From an archaeon (lineage in GTDB: Archaea; Thermoproteota; Nitrososphaeria; Nitrososphaerales; CADDZS01), in contig JAKAPU010000026.1 in the NCBI GenBank assembly GCA_021806865.1, positions 1-21,343 of the forward strand: 21,343 bases of DNA, given 5' to 3'. The notes beneath the pieces are model-generated. The model worked only from the letters and a program-made list of their open reading frames with translations. It did not search any database and was not told where the DNA came from. Both the position numbers and the translations under genes were made by a program. Positions 7,703 to 15,695 of this stretch are shown piece by piece (within the stretch, counting starts at the first letter, position 1; each line of letters starts with the position of its first letter).

Positions 7703-9304
7703 CTAGTCTTCGGCTACTTTGACAGTAGAAGCCATTTCATCCAAGTCAACCACGAAAGCACAAGTCTTTCCGTGTTCGAAACTAGCAATAATCGGAACGC
7801 CATCGATGCGACTAGACCCGTTACGAACAACTATTTTGTTTTCATTGGACCGAGCATCAAGACTAATGCTCTTGTGTTTGGGACATCTTATGCGCTCCCA
7901 CCAATCTCCAAGTGAAAAGAGACTGGTTACCCAAACCGCAGATGCCGAGTGCTGCACCAAGTTCCTTATGAATCTTTCAAAATACATTCGAATTTCCGCG
8001 ACTCCAAGACGTTGGTGATGTGTCAATAATACGACATGCGAGCCTCTGTTAAGGGCGGCTCTCAGGATTAGCATGAGTCGCAGATAATCAGTGACTCTCA
8101 ATGGATCACCTTCAACATAGCCGCATTCGACCAGATGTTCGCAACCTGAGGGATGGAAGGGGTCTCGGAATGACCTCGAAATTCCAATTGCTTGCGAAAC
8201 TTGTGGAACAACAGGCATGTGGTGCCACCAAGGATACTGATCCGGACTCTGATAACCGGAAGTAGCAGCAGAAGATGCCGAAATGCCAGCCTCCTCGATT
8301 GCATTGGCGGTGTAGGGATCAGACCCATTGTATGGTGAAGCATAGCTTTTGGGTTCAAAGTTCAGAATCGATTTAACGAGCTCTTGATTTCTTGTGCAAT
8401 TGTCTCGTTGCTCTGAAAGTGAAGTCTTGGGATTGGATCTCTCCCAAGGATACCGAAACTGATTCGGGGTTGCTCCCTCAAGCCAATTATTGTCTGCACA
8501 GGCCGAGAATTCGTTGTAATAGTGAAGATACATGTGATTTGCCAATTCTATCGCAGTCCGATTGTCAGTAATTGAAGGGTACTCCAGTTGGTAATGAAAA
8601 CTGAAACTACTGTTCAATTTCCGTATGAAAAGATCTATTTCGCTTTCCTCATACGGGTAATTGTAGTGCTTAACGTACTGTAGCCATTCTGATTGGCACA
8701 AGCCCAGTCTTCCTGAAATTGCCAGCGTAGATGGAATGTGGTATCTTCTCATCAAAGCTATCGAGTGTTCCAAACCATGCTTGTTTCTCTTGGCTGTTTG
8801 TCTCGAAGCTGGTATGCACCAATCAGCGTCTCCACGCCATACAAAGGCAGTTTGAGAACTATACTTCCACTTACCGAGTACCGCTCCTTTGAGCGGCGAT
8901 TTTGTAGGATCAAAAATGCTCCTCACTTTCAAATCGCGTCTAATCCGGTTACTATGGTTCAGGTTATCGTTCGTAAGAGTGAAAGTGATTCGTTTCTGCC
9001 GATCCGTTAGCTTCCGCGGGATGATAGTCAAAGGCTTCTGCAATAATTCGCTGGACTCCAAAGCGAAGGCCTCAAGTTCAAGGTAATCCAGAGCAAAGAA
9101 ATTTCTGTCGAATGATATGTTGAGCTTATTGCCCCTAATTCGTGTCGCGCCAAGATTGTGGATATAAACCTCGATGTTTACTGGAACTCCAACTGGTCTG
9201 TCGCCAAGGTCGAGATACTCCACGTTGCAACTAAGCCCTGGAGAAATTTTTGCCTTCAGTGAAGGCCCTCGCAAGACCAGTGCAATTGGTAGGCTTCTAT
9301 TCAT
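7703..9304 (-). CDS. NodB-like polysaccharide deacetylase with N-terminal beta-sandwich
   Basis: The 533-residue product has two parts. Residues about 20-130 are a beta-sandwich of CARDB/NEW3 type (VGVPVNIEVYIHNLGATRIRG). From about 150 a NodB-like barrel begins: FVWRGDADW (Asp159/Asp161), the HxxxH pair His257/His261 (NHMYLH), SYASPYNG at 320-327 in place of the RxPYG loop, and VVLLTHH near 424-430. The Asp-His-His metal site therefore appears intact. A 60-70-residue insertion lies between motifs 1 and 2. No signal peptide is seen despite the extracytoplasmic look of the sandwich. The likely job is N- or O-deacetylation of a cell-surface glycan. It starts at ATG 9304, 210 bases after the FkbM gene on the same strand, and may be co-transcribed with it. 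Confidence 0.65.
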   Translation of the reverse strand: MNRSLPIALVLRGPSLKAKISPGLSCNVEYLDLGDRPVGVPVNIEVYIHNLGATRIRGNKLNISFDRNFFALDYLELEAFALESSELLQKPLTIIPRKLTDRQKRITFTLTNDNLNHSNRIRRDLKVRSIFDPTKSPLKGAVLGKWKYSSQTAFVWRGDADWCIPASRQTAKRNKHGLEHSIALMRRYHIPSTLAISGRLGLCQSEWLQYVKHYNYPYEESEIDLFIRKLNSSFSFHYQLEYPSITDNRTAIELANHMYLHYYNEFSACADNNWLEGATPNQFRYPWERSNPKTSLSEQRDNCTRNQELVKSILNFEPKSYASPYNGSDPYTANAIEEAGISASSAATSGYQSPDQYPWWHHMPVVPQVSQAIGISRSFRDPFHPSGCEHLVECGYVEGDPLRVTDYLRLMLILRAALNRGSHVVLLTHHQRLGVAEIRMYFERFIRNLVQHSASAVWVTSLFSLGDWWERIRCPKHKSISLDARSNENKIVVRNGSSRIDGVPIIASFEHGKTCAFVVDLDEMASTVKVAED

Positions 9305-9514
9305 TGAACATCAAATCTTCAAAAGAGATAACTGATTATTAGCCAAACTTGCTCATTCATCAGAAGATTGCGTACCAAAAACAATTAACAAGCATTCTTG
9401 CCCCGCACAATAAATTTTTGTCCTCCACACGAGCTCAATCCACGACTCGTTACATCGTTGAGTTCCAAAAATCGAGAATAATACTTGCTCACCAATCACA
9501 TTTTCAATACTTCT

Positions 9515-10450
9515 TTACAATGTCGCAAAGATCCTTCCATGTCGCCTGTAGCTACGGTTTCGTACAAAATAGCTTGTTACTTTTATTATACGATATCCGG
9601 CTTTGATAAGTCGCGTGCGAATTTCTTCAAGATCATCGTAATACTTAATCGCAAGAAATGAGAACATCGATAACGCGGAGTCGCTTGAGTTCAAGATCAA
9701 GCCTAATTCGCATCCCACGCAATCAACTTTAAGGATTGCATCGTTCAAAGAGAATTCTGCAACAAGATCCTCCAGAGAAGATCGATGAACCTCTGAAGCT
9801 TGATCCGAGGCATTCCGCCAATTCGCGTTATGTAGCACTTTCGGCTGATCCAGATCTCGAGAGAGGTCGCCCACTGCCTCGTTCAGAAGCAAAACCTTCG
9901 ACGTCAAACCGTTGAATTGGATATTTTTCTTAGCAAGCAAAAACAAAGACGGGTCCGGCTCCAAAGCTATTACTCGTTTGGCACCACGCATCGCAAAATA
10001 AATCGCAGAATCTCCCAAATTTGCGCCGATATCAACAACATCCTTGCCTTCGAAATTCACTATGCCATAGCATTCTCTCCTGAAAACTACATCGACAGTA
10101 CTCCTTACCCACGGTTCCATATCTGGATAGCAGTAAAGCTTCGCAACACGGCCTTTGAATTGGAAATTCAAGACGTCTAATTGATTTTCTTCTGTCTCTT
10201 CACAATCAATCAATTTCAATCGGAGACGATGCCGTAATTGCATGAATTGTACTTCGTTTCTGACTTCGAAGCTTTTGCCGCTGATCTTAGCCGTAAACGG
10301 CCTTTTGATTCCCAGCTGCCAAAGCACGTAGCTCTTCCATCCGATCAGATTTTGTCTGAGAACTGTAATGAAAGCAGAACGTTGCTTCACTTCATTTAAT
10401 CCAGTCCAGATATACCCAAAGTCCCACCTTAGCCGATCAACTGGACGCAA
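9515..10450 (-). CDS. FkbM family methyltransferase
   Basis: An S-adenosylmethionine-dependent O-methyltransferase of the FkbM type (311 residues). The SAM-binding core is clear: VVDIGANLGDSAIYFA (about 138-153), then RVIALEPDP with the acidic residue that holds the ribose, and the conserved ILKVDCVGCE strand that in most members reads lKiDvEGaE. Residues 1-110 are an alpha/beta region often seen before the core. FkbM enzymes methylate sugar hydroxyls in glycan clusters. The start is TTG at 10450. A better placed ATG at 10482 (MDKRLAKNALI) is out of frame by one base and sits where a TATA box at 10501-10509 would start transcription, so the N-terminus may be mis-called or frameshifted. Confidence 0.82.
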   Translation of the reverse strand: MRPVDRLRWDFGYIWTGLNEVKQRSAFITVLRQNLIGWKSYVLWQLGIKRPFTAKISGKSFEVRNEVQFMQLRHRLRLKLIDCEETEENQLDVLNFQFKGRVAKLYCYPDMEPWVRSTVDVVFRRECYGIVNFEGKDVVDIGANLGDSAIYFAMRGAKRVIALEPDPSLFLLAKKNIQFNGLTSKVLLLNEAVGDLSRDLDQPKVLHNANWRNASDQASEVHRSSLEDLVAEFSLNDAILKVDCVGCELGLILNSSDSALSMFSFLAIKYYDDLEEIRTRLIKAGYRIIKVTSYFVRNRSYRRHGRIFATL

Positions 10451-10500
10451 ATGAGAGCATTTTTGGCTAATCGTTTATCCATGTAAATCTTCTAAAAATG

Positions 10501-10509
10501 GCTTTATAC
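10501..10509 (-). promoter_or_regulatory. Putative TATA box for the FkbM–deacetylase unit
   Basis: Minus-strand GTATAAAGC lies about 24 bases before an ATG at 10482, which is the spacing of a leaderless archaeal transcript. The annotated TTG is 32 bases further in and in another frame. Confidence 0.35.
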
Positions 10510-10710
10510 AGGAAAGCCATGAATTTTGGCCCAAACACGGTTAGAATAGCGCATAGTTGATTTTTTTAGCTGTGACTTGTAAAAAAAGAGAAAACTCTGG
10601 GTACACATCCAAATGCAAAGCTTAGGTTGCTTGACAACATGTTAACAATCACCAACCCTAACAATAATGGAAGGTAGAGAGACCTGCGACCGAAAGGCTT
10701 CACACTCTGG

Positions 10711-11220
10711 ATGACCGGATTACCAGTATCTGGTAAATCCACACTCGCCAAACTTCTCAAGCAGGAATTCGAGAAGCAACAAAGATTTTGCGAAGTCCTA
10801 GACGGGGATGAGGTGAGAAAAGGTCTCTCCGCCGATCTGGGACTTTCGAAGAACGACAGAGAAGAGCACGCGAGGCGCGTTTCTTATCTTGCAAAGGTTC
10901 TATCAAGAAATGGAGTGATCGCTATCGTCGCACTGATTTCTCCATACAGTTTGTCGAGAGAAAATGCAAAGCAGGTTATAGGAAGAGACAGTTTTGTGGA
11001 AGTGTACATCAAAGCCTCGCTTGCAGCATGCGAAAAGCGGGATCCGAAAGGACTCTACGCGAAAGCTCGCCGTGGAGAGATCAGCAACATGACCGGGATA
11101 CAGGACCCGTATGAAGAACCTTCGCGCCCGGCCATTGTAGTCGATACGGAGATGAGTGATCCTCCAAATTGTGTGAAAAATATAATGGAAGAACTACAAA
11201 GGAGGAATATGGCTAGCTAG
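10711..11220 (+). CDS. cysC: Adenylylsulfate (APS) kinase
   Basis: Phosphorylates adenosine 5'-phosphosulfate to PAPS in the cytosol. All family marks are present: P-loop GLPVSGKST (3-11), LDGDEVRKGL (30-39), DLGLSKNDREEHARR, the ISPY motif (76-79), and the lid/substrate stretch CEKRDPKGLYAKARRGEI, then TGIQDPYEEP. The P-loop differs from the usual GLSGAGKST but keeps Gly-x4-Gly-Lys-Ser. The ATG cuts into the first beta strand: in-frame codons before it read RPKGFTLW, which belong to the fold. Only a CTG at 10684 could start them. An ATG at 10667 (MEGRET) is one base out of frame. The true start therefore lies upstream. The partner is the sulfotransferase at 5469; no sulfate adenylyltransferase is in the window. 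Confidence 0.9.
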   Translation: MTGLPVSGKSTLAKLLKQEFEKQQRFCEVLDGDEVRKGLSADLGLSKNDREEHARRVSYLAKVLSRNGVIAIVALISPYSLSRENAKQVIGRDSFVEVYIKASLAACEKRDPKGLYAKARRGEISNMTGIQDPYEEPSRPAIVVDTEMSDPPNCVKNIMEELQRRNMAS

Positions 11221-11624
11221 TAGCCGGAGGACATCAACGCCCTAACCCCCCACAACAGATAATGGGCTATATTCAAAACGGCACAATCCAGCAGCAGATT
11301 CCCGAGGCGTACAACTGGGCCGGAGCGTTTGCAAGCGTGATCGCCCAGGTTTCATGAGCTCTACGAAGCTGCTCGGTCCATGCTGCCCTAACACACGTCG
11401 TGAGGAGTGCAAGCTCTCGGCCACTGATTTTTCCAAAAGCGGGCCTGGGAGCAAACAGACCACCTGCAAAACATTCTCCATAATTGGACAAAAATCCTCT
11501 CACAGAATAAATTCCAGTGCTGCCTAACAGAACACATATCGGGAAGCGATGTAGTTTCTGGCCCAAAAACCGCTGAGCTTATCTAGGGATCTGGATCACT
11601 AATCTGTACCTGGACATCCACTCC
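11221..11624. other. About 400 bases of probable degraded coding DNA
   Basis: Short protein-like runs are broken by stops on the plus strand, for example TIQQQIPEAYNWAGAFASVI ending at TGA (11356-11358) and then ELYEAARSML ending at TAA. On the minus strand a 97-codon frame (11273-11566) is open but resembles no family known to me. The next plus-strand frame opens right after TGA at 11574. This fits the decayed state of the next two genes, but no parent gene can be named. Confidence 0.35.
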
Positions 11625-12194
11625 TTGGCCTTCTCCTGGAACTCAAAGTTCGACCGCATTCTGATGAGTTGGAGGTACCGCGGGGTGTTCCTTTCTGATC
11701 TCTTCTTTTTTTCTCGCATGCACCTCGCGAGGTTCGCGGAGTATTCATTCACTAAATCGCGTATCTGGCTAAAGAGGACAAGCCAAGCATCCCGAAACTT
11801 TCTGAGCGAATTTCCGACAGACCAGAATTACACTACCTACGGAGGACAGGCGCAGTGGACAGCAAATATTTCCTCTTACTGGATGGGAGTGTCAATGGTT
11901 TACCTTGCTGTCTCGTTCGCGGTTGCGCCTGTCTCTCCAGCCCTTTCCACCGCCCTAAGAGTTGCAATCGTGCTGTTCCTCCTGCACTCGGTTAGCGCTC
12001 CATTCGGCTCCGGTATCTCGGCGAAGCGATTTCTGGCAGTGGCAGTATCCAAACTCTCTTACAGCTGCTGGAAACTCTACACCGTTACAAATTTCATCCT
12101 GCAAAATGTCCTAGCTTTTCTCGGGGCCCAATCCCTCAACCTTTCACTTCTGGTGAAGAGCAAGAGGGGCCTGACGACGCAAAAGGACTATTAA
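11625..12194 (+). CDS. Unrecognised membrane protein, probably a gene remnant
   Basis: A 189-residue frame with a basic first half (YSFTKSRIWLKRTSQASRN) and two or three hydrophobic stretches after about residue 85 (MGVSMVYLAVSFAVAPV, LRVAIVLFLLHSVSA, and a weaker one near 150-170), ending in SKRGLTTQKDY. The only start is TTG, and the same frame stays open with protein-like sequence back to 11577 (YLGIWITNLYLDIHSL), so the visible start is unlikely to be real. Its place just before a sugar epimerase suggests the C-terminal half of a glycosyltransferase or other glycan membrane enzyme, but I see no diagnostic motif. It may be broken like its neighbour. Confidence 0.35.
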   Translation: MAFSWNSKFDRILMSWRYRGVFLSDLFFFSRMHLARFAEYSFTKSRIWLKRTSQASRNFLSEFPTDQNYTTYGGQAQWTANISSYWMGVSMVYLAVSFAVAPVSPALSTALRVAIVLFLLHSVSAPFGSGISAKRFLAVAVSKLSYSCWKLYTVTNFILQNVLAFLGAQSLNLSLLVKSKRGLTTQKDY

Positions 12195-12225
12195 CGCATA
12201 CTACGGTCATAGTCTGAAGCAGGGA

Positions 12226-13228
12226 ATGGCAGGTTCTTCCAGGCGAGCGCTGGTCACTGGCGGAGCCGGATTCATCGGCAGTCACATCGTGGACTCGCTT
12301 GTCCTTGAAGGATACGAGGTAGGGTTCTGGACGATCTCTCCGGCGGAAGTCTCTCAAACCTTGAGGCAAGCAGCCAGTCAAAAAGGTTCACCTTTATGGT
12401 TCTGGTGCGTCTTAGGGAGATATCAACGACCCGGACGCAGTAAGGAAGGCGCTGCAGGATATCGAGACCGTATTTCACTCGGCGGCGATGGTCAGCGTTC
12501 CTCGATGTACCAAAGAGCCAGAGTTGGCAAAGCGCATCAATGTTGAAGGAACTCGCAATCTCCTCCGCATCGCCGCGGATTCGAAAGTTGAGCGATTTGT
12601 CTTCGCCTCTTCCGCCGCCGTCTATGGTAATTCTCAAGATCTTCCATTGAAGGCAGATTCCCAGACTGGACCAATCTCCGTGTACGGAGAAAGCAAGCTA
12701 GAGGCGGAGAAGCTGTGCCTAGAGATGCACAGGCAGACGGGACTCGGAACTACTGTGCTCAGGTACTTCAACGTGTACGGGCCTCGATCTCTGGGAGGGG
12801 AGTACGGCTCCGTCATCAACAAGTTCATGCAGAGACTCGAAAAAATGAAGTCGCCAATCATCAACGGGGATGGAAGCGCAACCAGAGACTTCATTTACGC
12901 GAAGGATGTAGCGCGAGCAAACGTTCTTGCTGCGTCAAACAGGGTTTCCAGCGGCAAGGTATACAACGTAGCCTCCGGGAAAAGGACGACGATAAGCGAG
13001 GTTGCGGATCTAGAAATGAGGTTGATCCTGGGCAAGAATCTTGTTCTCCCGCTGGAATACCGGCCGGCCTCAAAGGAGGACATACTGCACAGTTACGCTG
13101 ATGTCACAGCAATCAGAGAAGAGCTGGGATTTGAGGCCAGGTACTCACTCGAGGAAGGACTGACCGAGTACTTCAAGACGATGTTTCCTTCGCTTCCACT
13201 GAGCTGGCAAAGTGCGGAATGCGGCTGA
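12226..13228 (+). pseudogene. NAD-dependent sugar epimerase (GalE-like), frameshifted
   Basis: It begins with a textbook Rossmann start, RRALVTGGAGFIGSHIVDSL, in one frame. After GYEV the reading continues in a second frame as VLDDLSGGSLSNLEASSQ, and from about 12380 in a third, which holds a TAG (12413-12415) and then GDINDPDAVRKAL, VFHSAAMVSV, FASSAAVYG, the catalytic YGESK motif, RYFNVYGPR and NGDGSATRDFIY to the end. Both frame changes are of the kind made by one missing base; the second lies at a run of five A. An intact protein would be about 330 residues and convert UDP-sugars (for example UDP-Glc/UDP-Gal). It lies 31 bases after the membrane fragment, as in a glycan operon. Assembly error is possible for the indels, less so for the TAG. 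Confidence 0.8.
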
Positions 13229-13295
13229 TCGTTCTTGTACAGGTTACCAAACTAATTCGCAGAGCGCCATAATTTGACCTTCTAGTGAGGCCAGG

Positions 13296-13766
13296 ATGTG
13301 TGATTTAATGAAAAGAATCTTACTTCCAAAAATAAGTATAGCGTACATTCCCCGCACGTCCAACAGGAAGGATCCTGAGAAAAAGGAGGAGCTCAGAGAT
13401 CGGATAAGGGCAGCTATTGTTTCATCTGGAAATGACTTTGAGGAGCTGAAACAAAATTGCCTCAAAGAAGATTACTTGTCGCTCGATGTCACTTACAGGC
13501 TATACAACGACCCGAAGGTGGAAGGAAGATCTCGAAAGGACCTCGACAACCTACTGAAGATCTTGCTCGACGTCTTGCCGGAGAAGCTCTCGATCCAGGA
13601 CAACAAGGGAAGGAAAGGACTTGGAATCATCTCGGACGACAAGGACACAAAGATATTCGAGATCTGCTGCCGCAAGAAGCTCGTAGAAGTGGAATCGGAG
13701 GAAGGCATGGACCTCGAAATCTACGCACTGGACGAGGCCGAGGCACGGCTTGCTCCGAAGGTTTAG
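13296..13766 (+). CDS. RusA-like endodeoxyribonuclease (Holliday junction resolvase family)
   Basis: The 156-residue product has a basic N-terminal half and the RusA signature: KDLDNLLKILLD at 81-92 (Asp82, Asp84, Asp92) followed by ISDD at 112-115 (Asp114/Asp115). In E. coli RusA the matching DxDN and DD acidic residues bind the metal that cleaves four-way DNA junctions. The C-terminal tail (EVESEEGMDLEIYALDEAEA) is unusually acidic. The start is ATG 13296; a second ATG at 13308 is possible. Its stop overlaps that of the aldehyde dehydrogenase by four bases. RusA is best known from phages, so a chromosomal archaeal copy may be a prophage relic or a domesticated repair enzyme. The family call rests on the acidic motif spacing. 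Confidence 0.6.
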   Translation: MCDLMKRILLPKISIAYIPRTSNRKDPEKKEELRDRIRAAIVSSGNDFEELKQNCLKEDYLSLDVTYRLYNDPKVEGRSRKDLDNLLKILLDVLPEKLSIQDNKGRKGLGIISDDKDTKIFEICCRKKLVEVESEEGMDLEIYALDEAEARLAPKV

Positions 13767-15274
13767 GCCTTGTAAGGGAACAGGTAAGGCAGGTTCGGCT
13801 TTTCGTTCCAGTCGATGTAGCACGTTTTCAGCTGGGTGTAGTGTTCAAGCCCGTATCTCGAGCCCTCCGCGCCTACGCCGGTCTGCCTAAATCCCGTGTG
13901 TGCTCCTTGCAGTTGTTCAGGTCCGACCTGATTCACGTACGTCTCCCCGAACTTGATCTTGTGCATTCCCTTCATTATCCTGTTAGAGTCTTTTGTAAAC
14001 AGGTAGGAAGCAAGCCCATAGTCAGAATCGTTCGCGTACTCTATCGCCTTGTCGAAGTTATCCACCTCGAGTATCGGGACTACCGGCCCGAATATCTCCT
14101 CCTGAACAAGTTTTGAGCCTTGGTCCACATTTTCGATTATCGTCGGAGAGAAGAACCAACCTTTCCGAGGCACCCTAGGCTCGTCTCCTCCGAGTATTAT
14201 CTTGTCGCCCTCTTCTCTTGCTTGTTCTACAAATTTCCTAGTGGTCTCTCTTTCTCCGTAGCTAACCATCGGTCCCAAATCGGTGCTAGGATTCGTTGGA
14301 TTTCCAATCCTCAGCGCCTTGACTGATCTTGCAAATGCAGAGACGAACTTGGCCTTGATCTTTTCATCGACGTACATCCTTTCGGAGCAGATGCACGTCT
14401 GACCGCAGTTCCAAAATCTCGCCCAGACAGCGCACTTCAACGCCCACTCCAGGTCGGCGTCGTGCCAGACTATGAACGGAGCCTTCCCGCCTAACTCGAG
14501 AATCAGTTTTGCCACGTGGTTTGATGATCGTGCCATTATCTTTTGGCCGGCGGAAGTGCTGCCAGTCATCGTGATGAGAGCGGTCTTTTTGTTTGCGACC
14601 AGTTCGTCTCCGACATCTGATCCGGAGCCGGTCACCACGTTCAACACGCCCTTTGGGATTCCTGCCTGTTCCGCGAGTTTCACCATCTCGATTGTGCTTA
14701 AAGGAGTATTGCTGGAAGGCTTTGTGACCACGGCGTTACCTGTGATCAGGGCAGGAGCAAGTTTCCTTGCGACAGTTGCGGATGGAAAGTTCCACGGGGT
14801 GATCGAACCGACCACGCCCAGCGGTAGTTTCAGAATCATGATCGTCTGCTTTGGAAAATCGCTCGGCAGCACATCTCCCTCGATCCTCCTGGCAAATTCT
14901 GCATAATACTCGAAATTTCCTACTGCGCCGTCTATCTCAAGCCTCGATTCGTAGAGCGGCTTTCCTTCCTCAGCAGTCAGTATTCTTGCCAGTCTATCTC
15001 TCTGGTCTCTCATCAGCTCTGCAATTTTGAGCAAGATCTTGGCTCGTTGCAGCGGAGCATAATCTTCCCACTTTTTCTGGGCTCTTTCGGCAGCGTCAAT
15101 GGCGCGTCTCACGTCCTCTCTCGTTGCTCTTGGAACTGTTGCAAATTTTAGCTCGGTTGTAGGATTCACGACATCAATCGTTTCACCGGATTTGGAATCT
15201 ACCCATTCCCCATCAATGAACATCGAGTAGTTTTTCGAGCTGTTCGCAGCTTTTCTGGAGGAAGAACTTAGCAT
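13763..15274 (-). CDS. NAD(P)-dependent aldehyde dehydrogenase (lactaldehyde/glyceraldehyde type)
   Basis: A full-length 503-residue ALDH that oxidises an aldehyde to a carboxylate. All key residues are visible: TPWNFP with Asn162, TKPSS with Lys185, the TGST turn at 237-240, ELGGKAP with general base Glu260, the nucleophile Cys294 in NCGQTCICSERM, and EEIFGPV with Glu393. The overall look (LELGGKAPFIV, EEIFGPVVPI) fits archaeal lactaldehyde, succinate-semialdehyde or glyceraldehyde dehydrogenases; substrate cannot be read from motifs. It starts at ATG 15274. Base composition is clearly more G/C-rich than the island to the left. It is convergent with the RusA-like gene with a four-base overlap of stops. 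An 11-bp inverted repeat about 95 bases upstream may regulate it. Confidence 0.93.
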   Translation of the reverse strand: MLSSSSRKAANSSKNYSMFIDGEWVDSKSGETIDVVNPTTELKFATVPRATREDVRRAIDAAERAQKKWEDYAPLQRAKILLKIAELMRDQRDRLARILTAEEGKPLYESRLEIDGAVGNFEYYAEFARRIEGDVLPSDFPKQTIMILKLPLGVVGSITPWNFPSATVARKLAPALITGNAVVTKPSSNTPLSTIEMVKLAEQAGIPKGVLNVVTGSGSDVGDELVANKKTALITMTGSTSAGQKIMARSSNHVAKLILELGGKAPFIVWHDADLEWALKCAVWARFWNCGQTCICSERMYVDEKIKAKFVSAFARSVKALRIGNPTNPSTDLGPMVSYGERETTRKFVEQAREEGDKIILGGDEPRVPRKGWFFSPTIIENVDQGSKLVQEEIFGPVVPILEVDNFDKAIEYANDSDYGLASYLFTKDSNRIMKGMHKIKFGETYVNQVGPEQLQGAHTGFRQTGVGAEGSRYGLEHYTQLKTCYIDWNEKPNLPYLFPYKA

Positions 15275-15311
15275 TTTGCAGAAACCTGTCCGTGTACAGA
15301 TTGTTCTGTAG

Positions 15312-15321
15312 ATGTATTAAC
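15312..15321 (-). promoter_or_regulatory. Putative TATA box for the aldehyde dehydrogenase
   Basis: Minus-strand GTTAATACAT lies about 42 bases before the ATG. A start site about 25 bases further gives a leader of about 16 bases. Confidence 0.35.
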
Positions 15322-15367
15322 GCTTCACTGAACCGCACATGCTTGATATCAACTCAAACAACAGTAC

Positions 15368-15392
15368 ACTAGACTGGAATGTCCAGTTTAGT
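15368..15392. promoter_or_regulatory. Inverted repeat, possible operator
   Basis: ACTAGACTGGA, a 3-base centre ATG, then TCCAGTTTAGT: 10 of 11 positions pair. It lies about 50 bases upstream of the dehydrogenase TATA element, between that gene and the divergent V4R gene. The length and dyad fit a dimeric regulator site; a short hairpin in RNA is the other option. The rest of the 15275-15695 spacer holds no supported gene. Confidence 0.4.
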
Positions 15393-15624
15393 CCATGAAT
15401 TACAATCAAGATGTGGAACAGTATCATTCTCTCAATTCAGAGAGAGAATAGCTCCTTCACACTGCATTTTTGAATACAAAGAATCGCGTAGAAGAAATCT
15501 AGACGTTTTCTACAAGGTGCTTGATCTTGCACTTCATTCTTGGCTTACTTTCACTGGGGAATTTTGTGGTGTTCACTTTGCTTCTGTATATTTCAACAAG
15601 AAGCTTAATCTGTACCATGGCTAC

Positions 15625-15632
15625 GATAAAAG
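15625..15632 (+). promoter_or_regulatory. Putative TATA box for the V4R gene
   Basis: GATAAAAG lies 64-71 bases before the GTG. A start about 25 bases on would leave a leader of about 40 bases, which contains AGGGGGA 7-8 bases before the GTG as a ribosome site. Confidence 0.35.
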
Positions 15633-15695
15633 TTAAGGCCGAGCGTTCAAGTCTTCGAGAGGAGATTCTCAAATGAATGAAGGGGGACCGTCTAC

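Noticed and set aside
9349..9606. 85-codon plus-strand frame
   Set aside because: It overlaps the 3' end of the FkbM gene on the other strand, and its composition is not protein-like.
10561..10587. TTTTTTTA / TAAAAAAA pair as a terminator
   Set aside because: The stem is only A and T with an 11-base loop, inside a divergent promoter spacer; more likely plain A/T-rich DNA.
11273..11566. 97-codon minus-strand frame
   Set aside because: Open and fairly protein-like, but no family could be named and it lies in a block with other decayed sequence.
13457..14116. 219-codon plus-strand frame
   Set aside because: It overlaps the RusA-like gene in another frame and then runs antisense to the aldehyde dehydrogenase; its Arg/Gly-rich composition is that of a shadow frame.
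14472..14906. 144-codon plus-strand frame
   Set aside because: Entirely antisense to the conserved core of the aldehyde dehydrogenase.
15379..15636. 85-codon plus-strand frame before the V4R gene
   Set aside because: No recognisable motif, and its ATG lies in the centre of the inverted repeat; treated as spacer.
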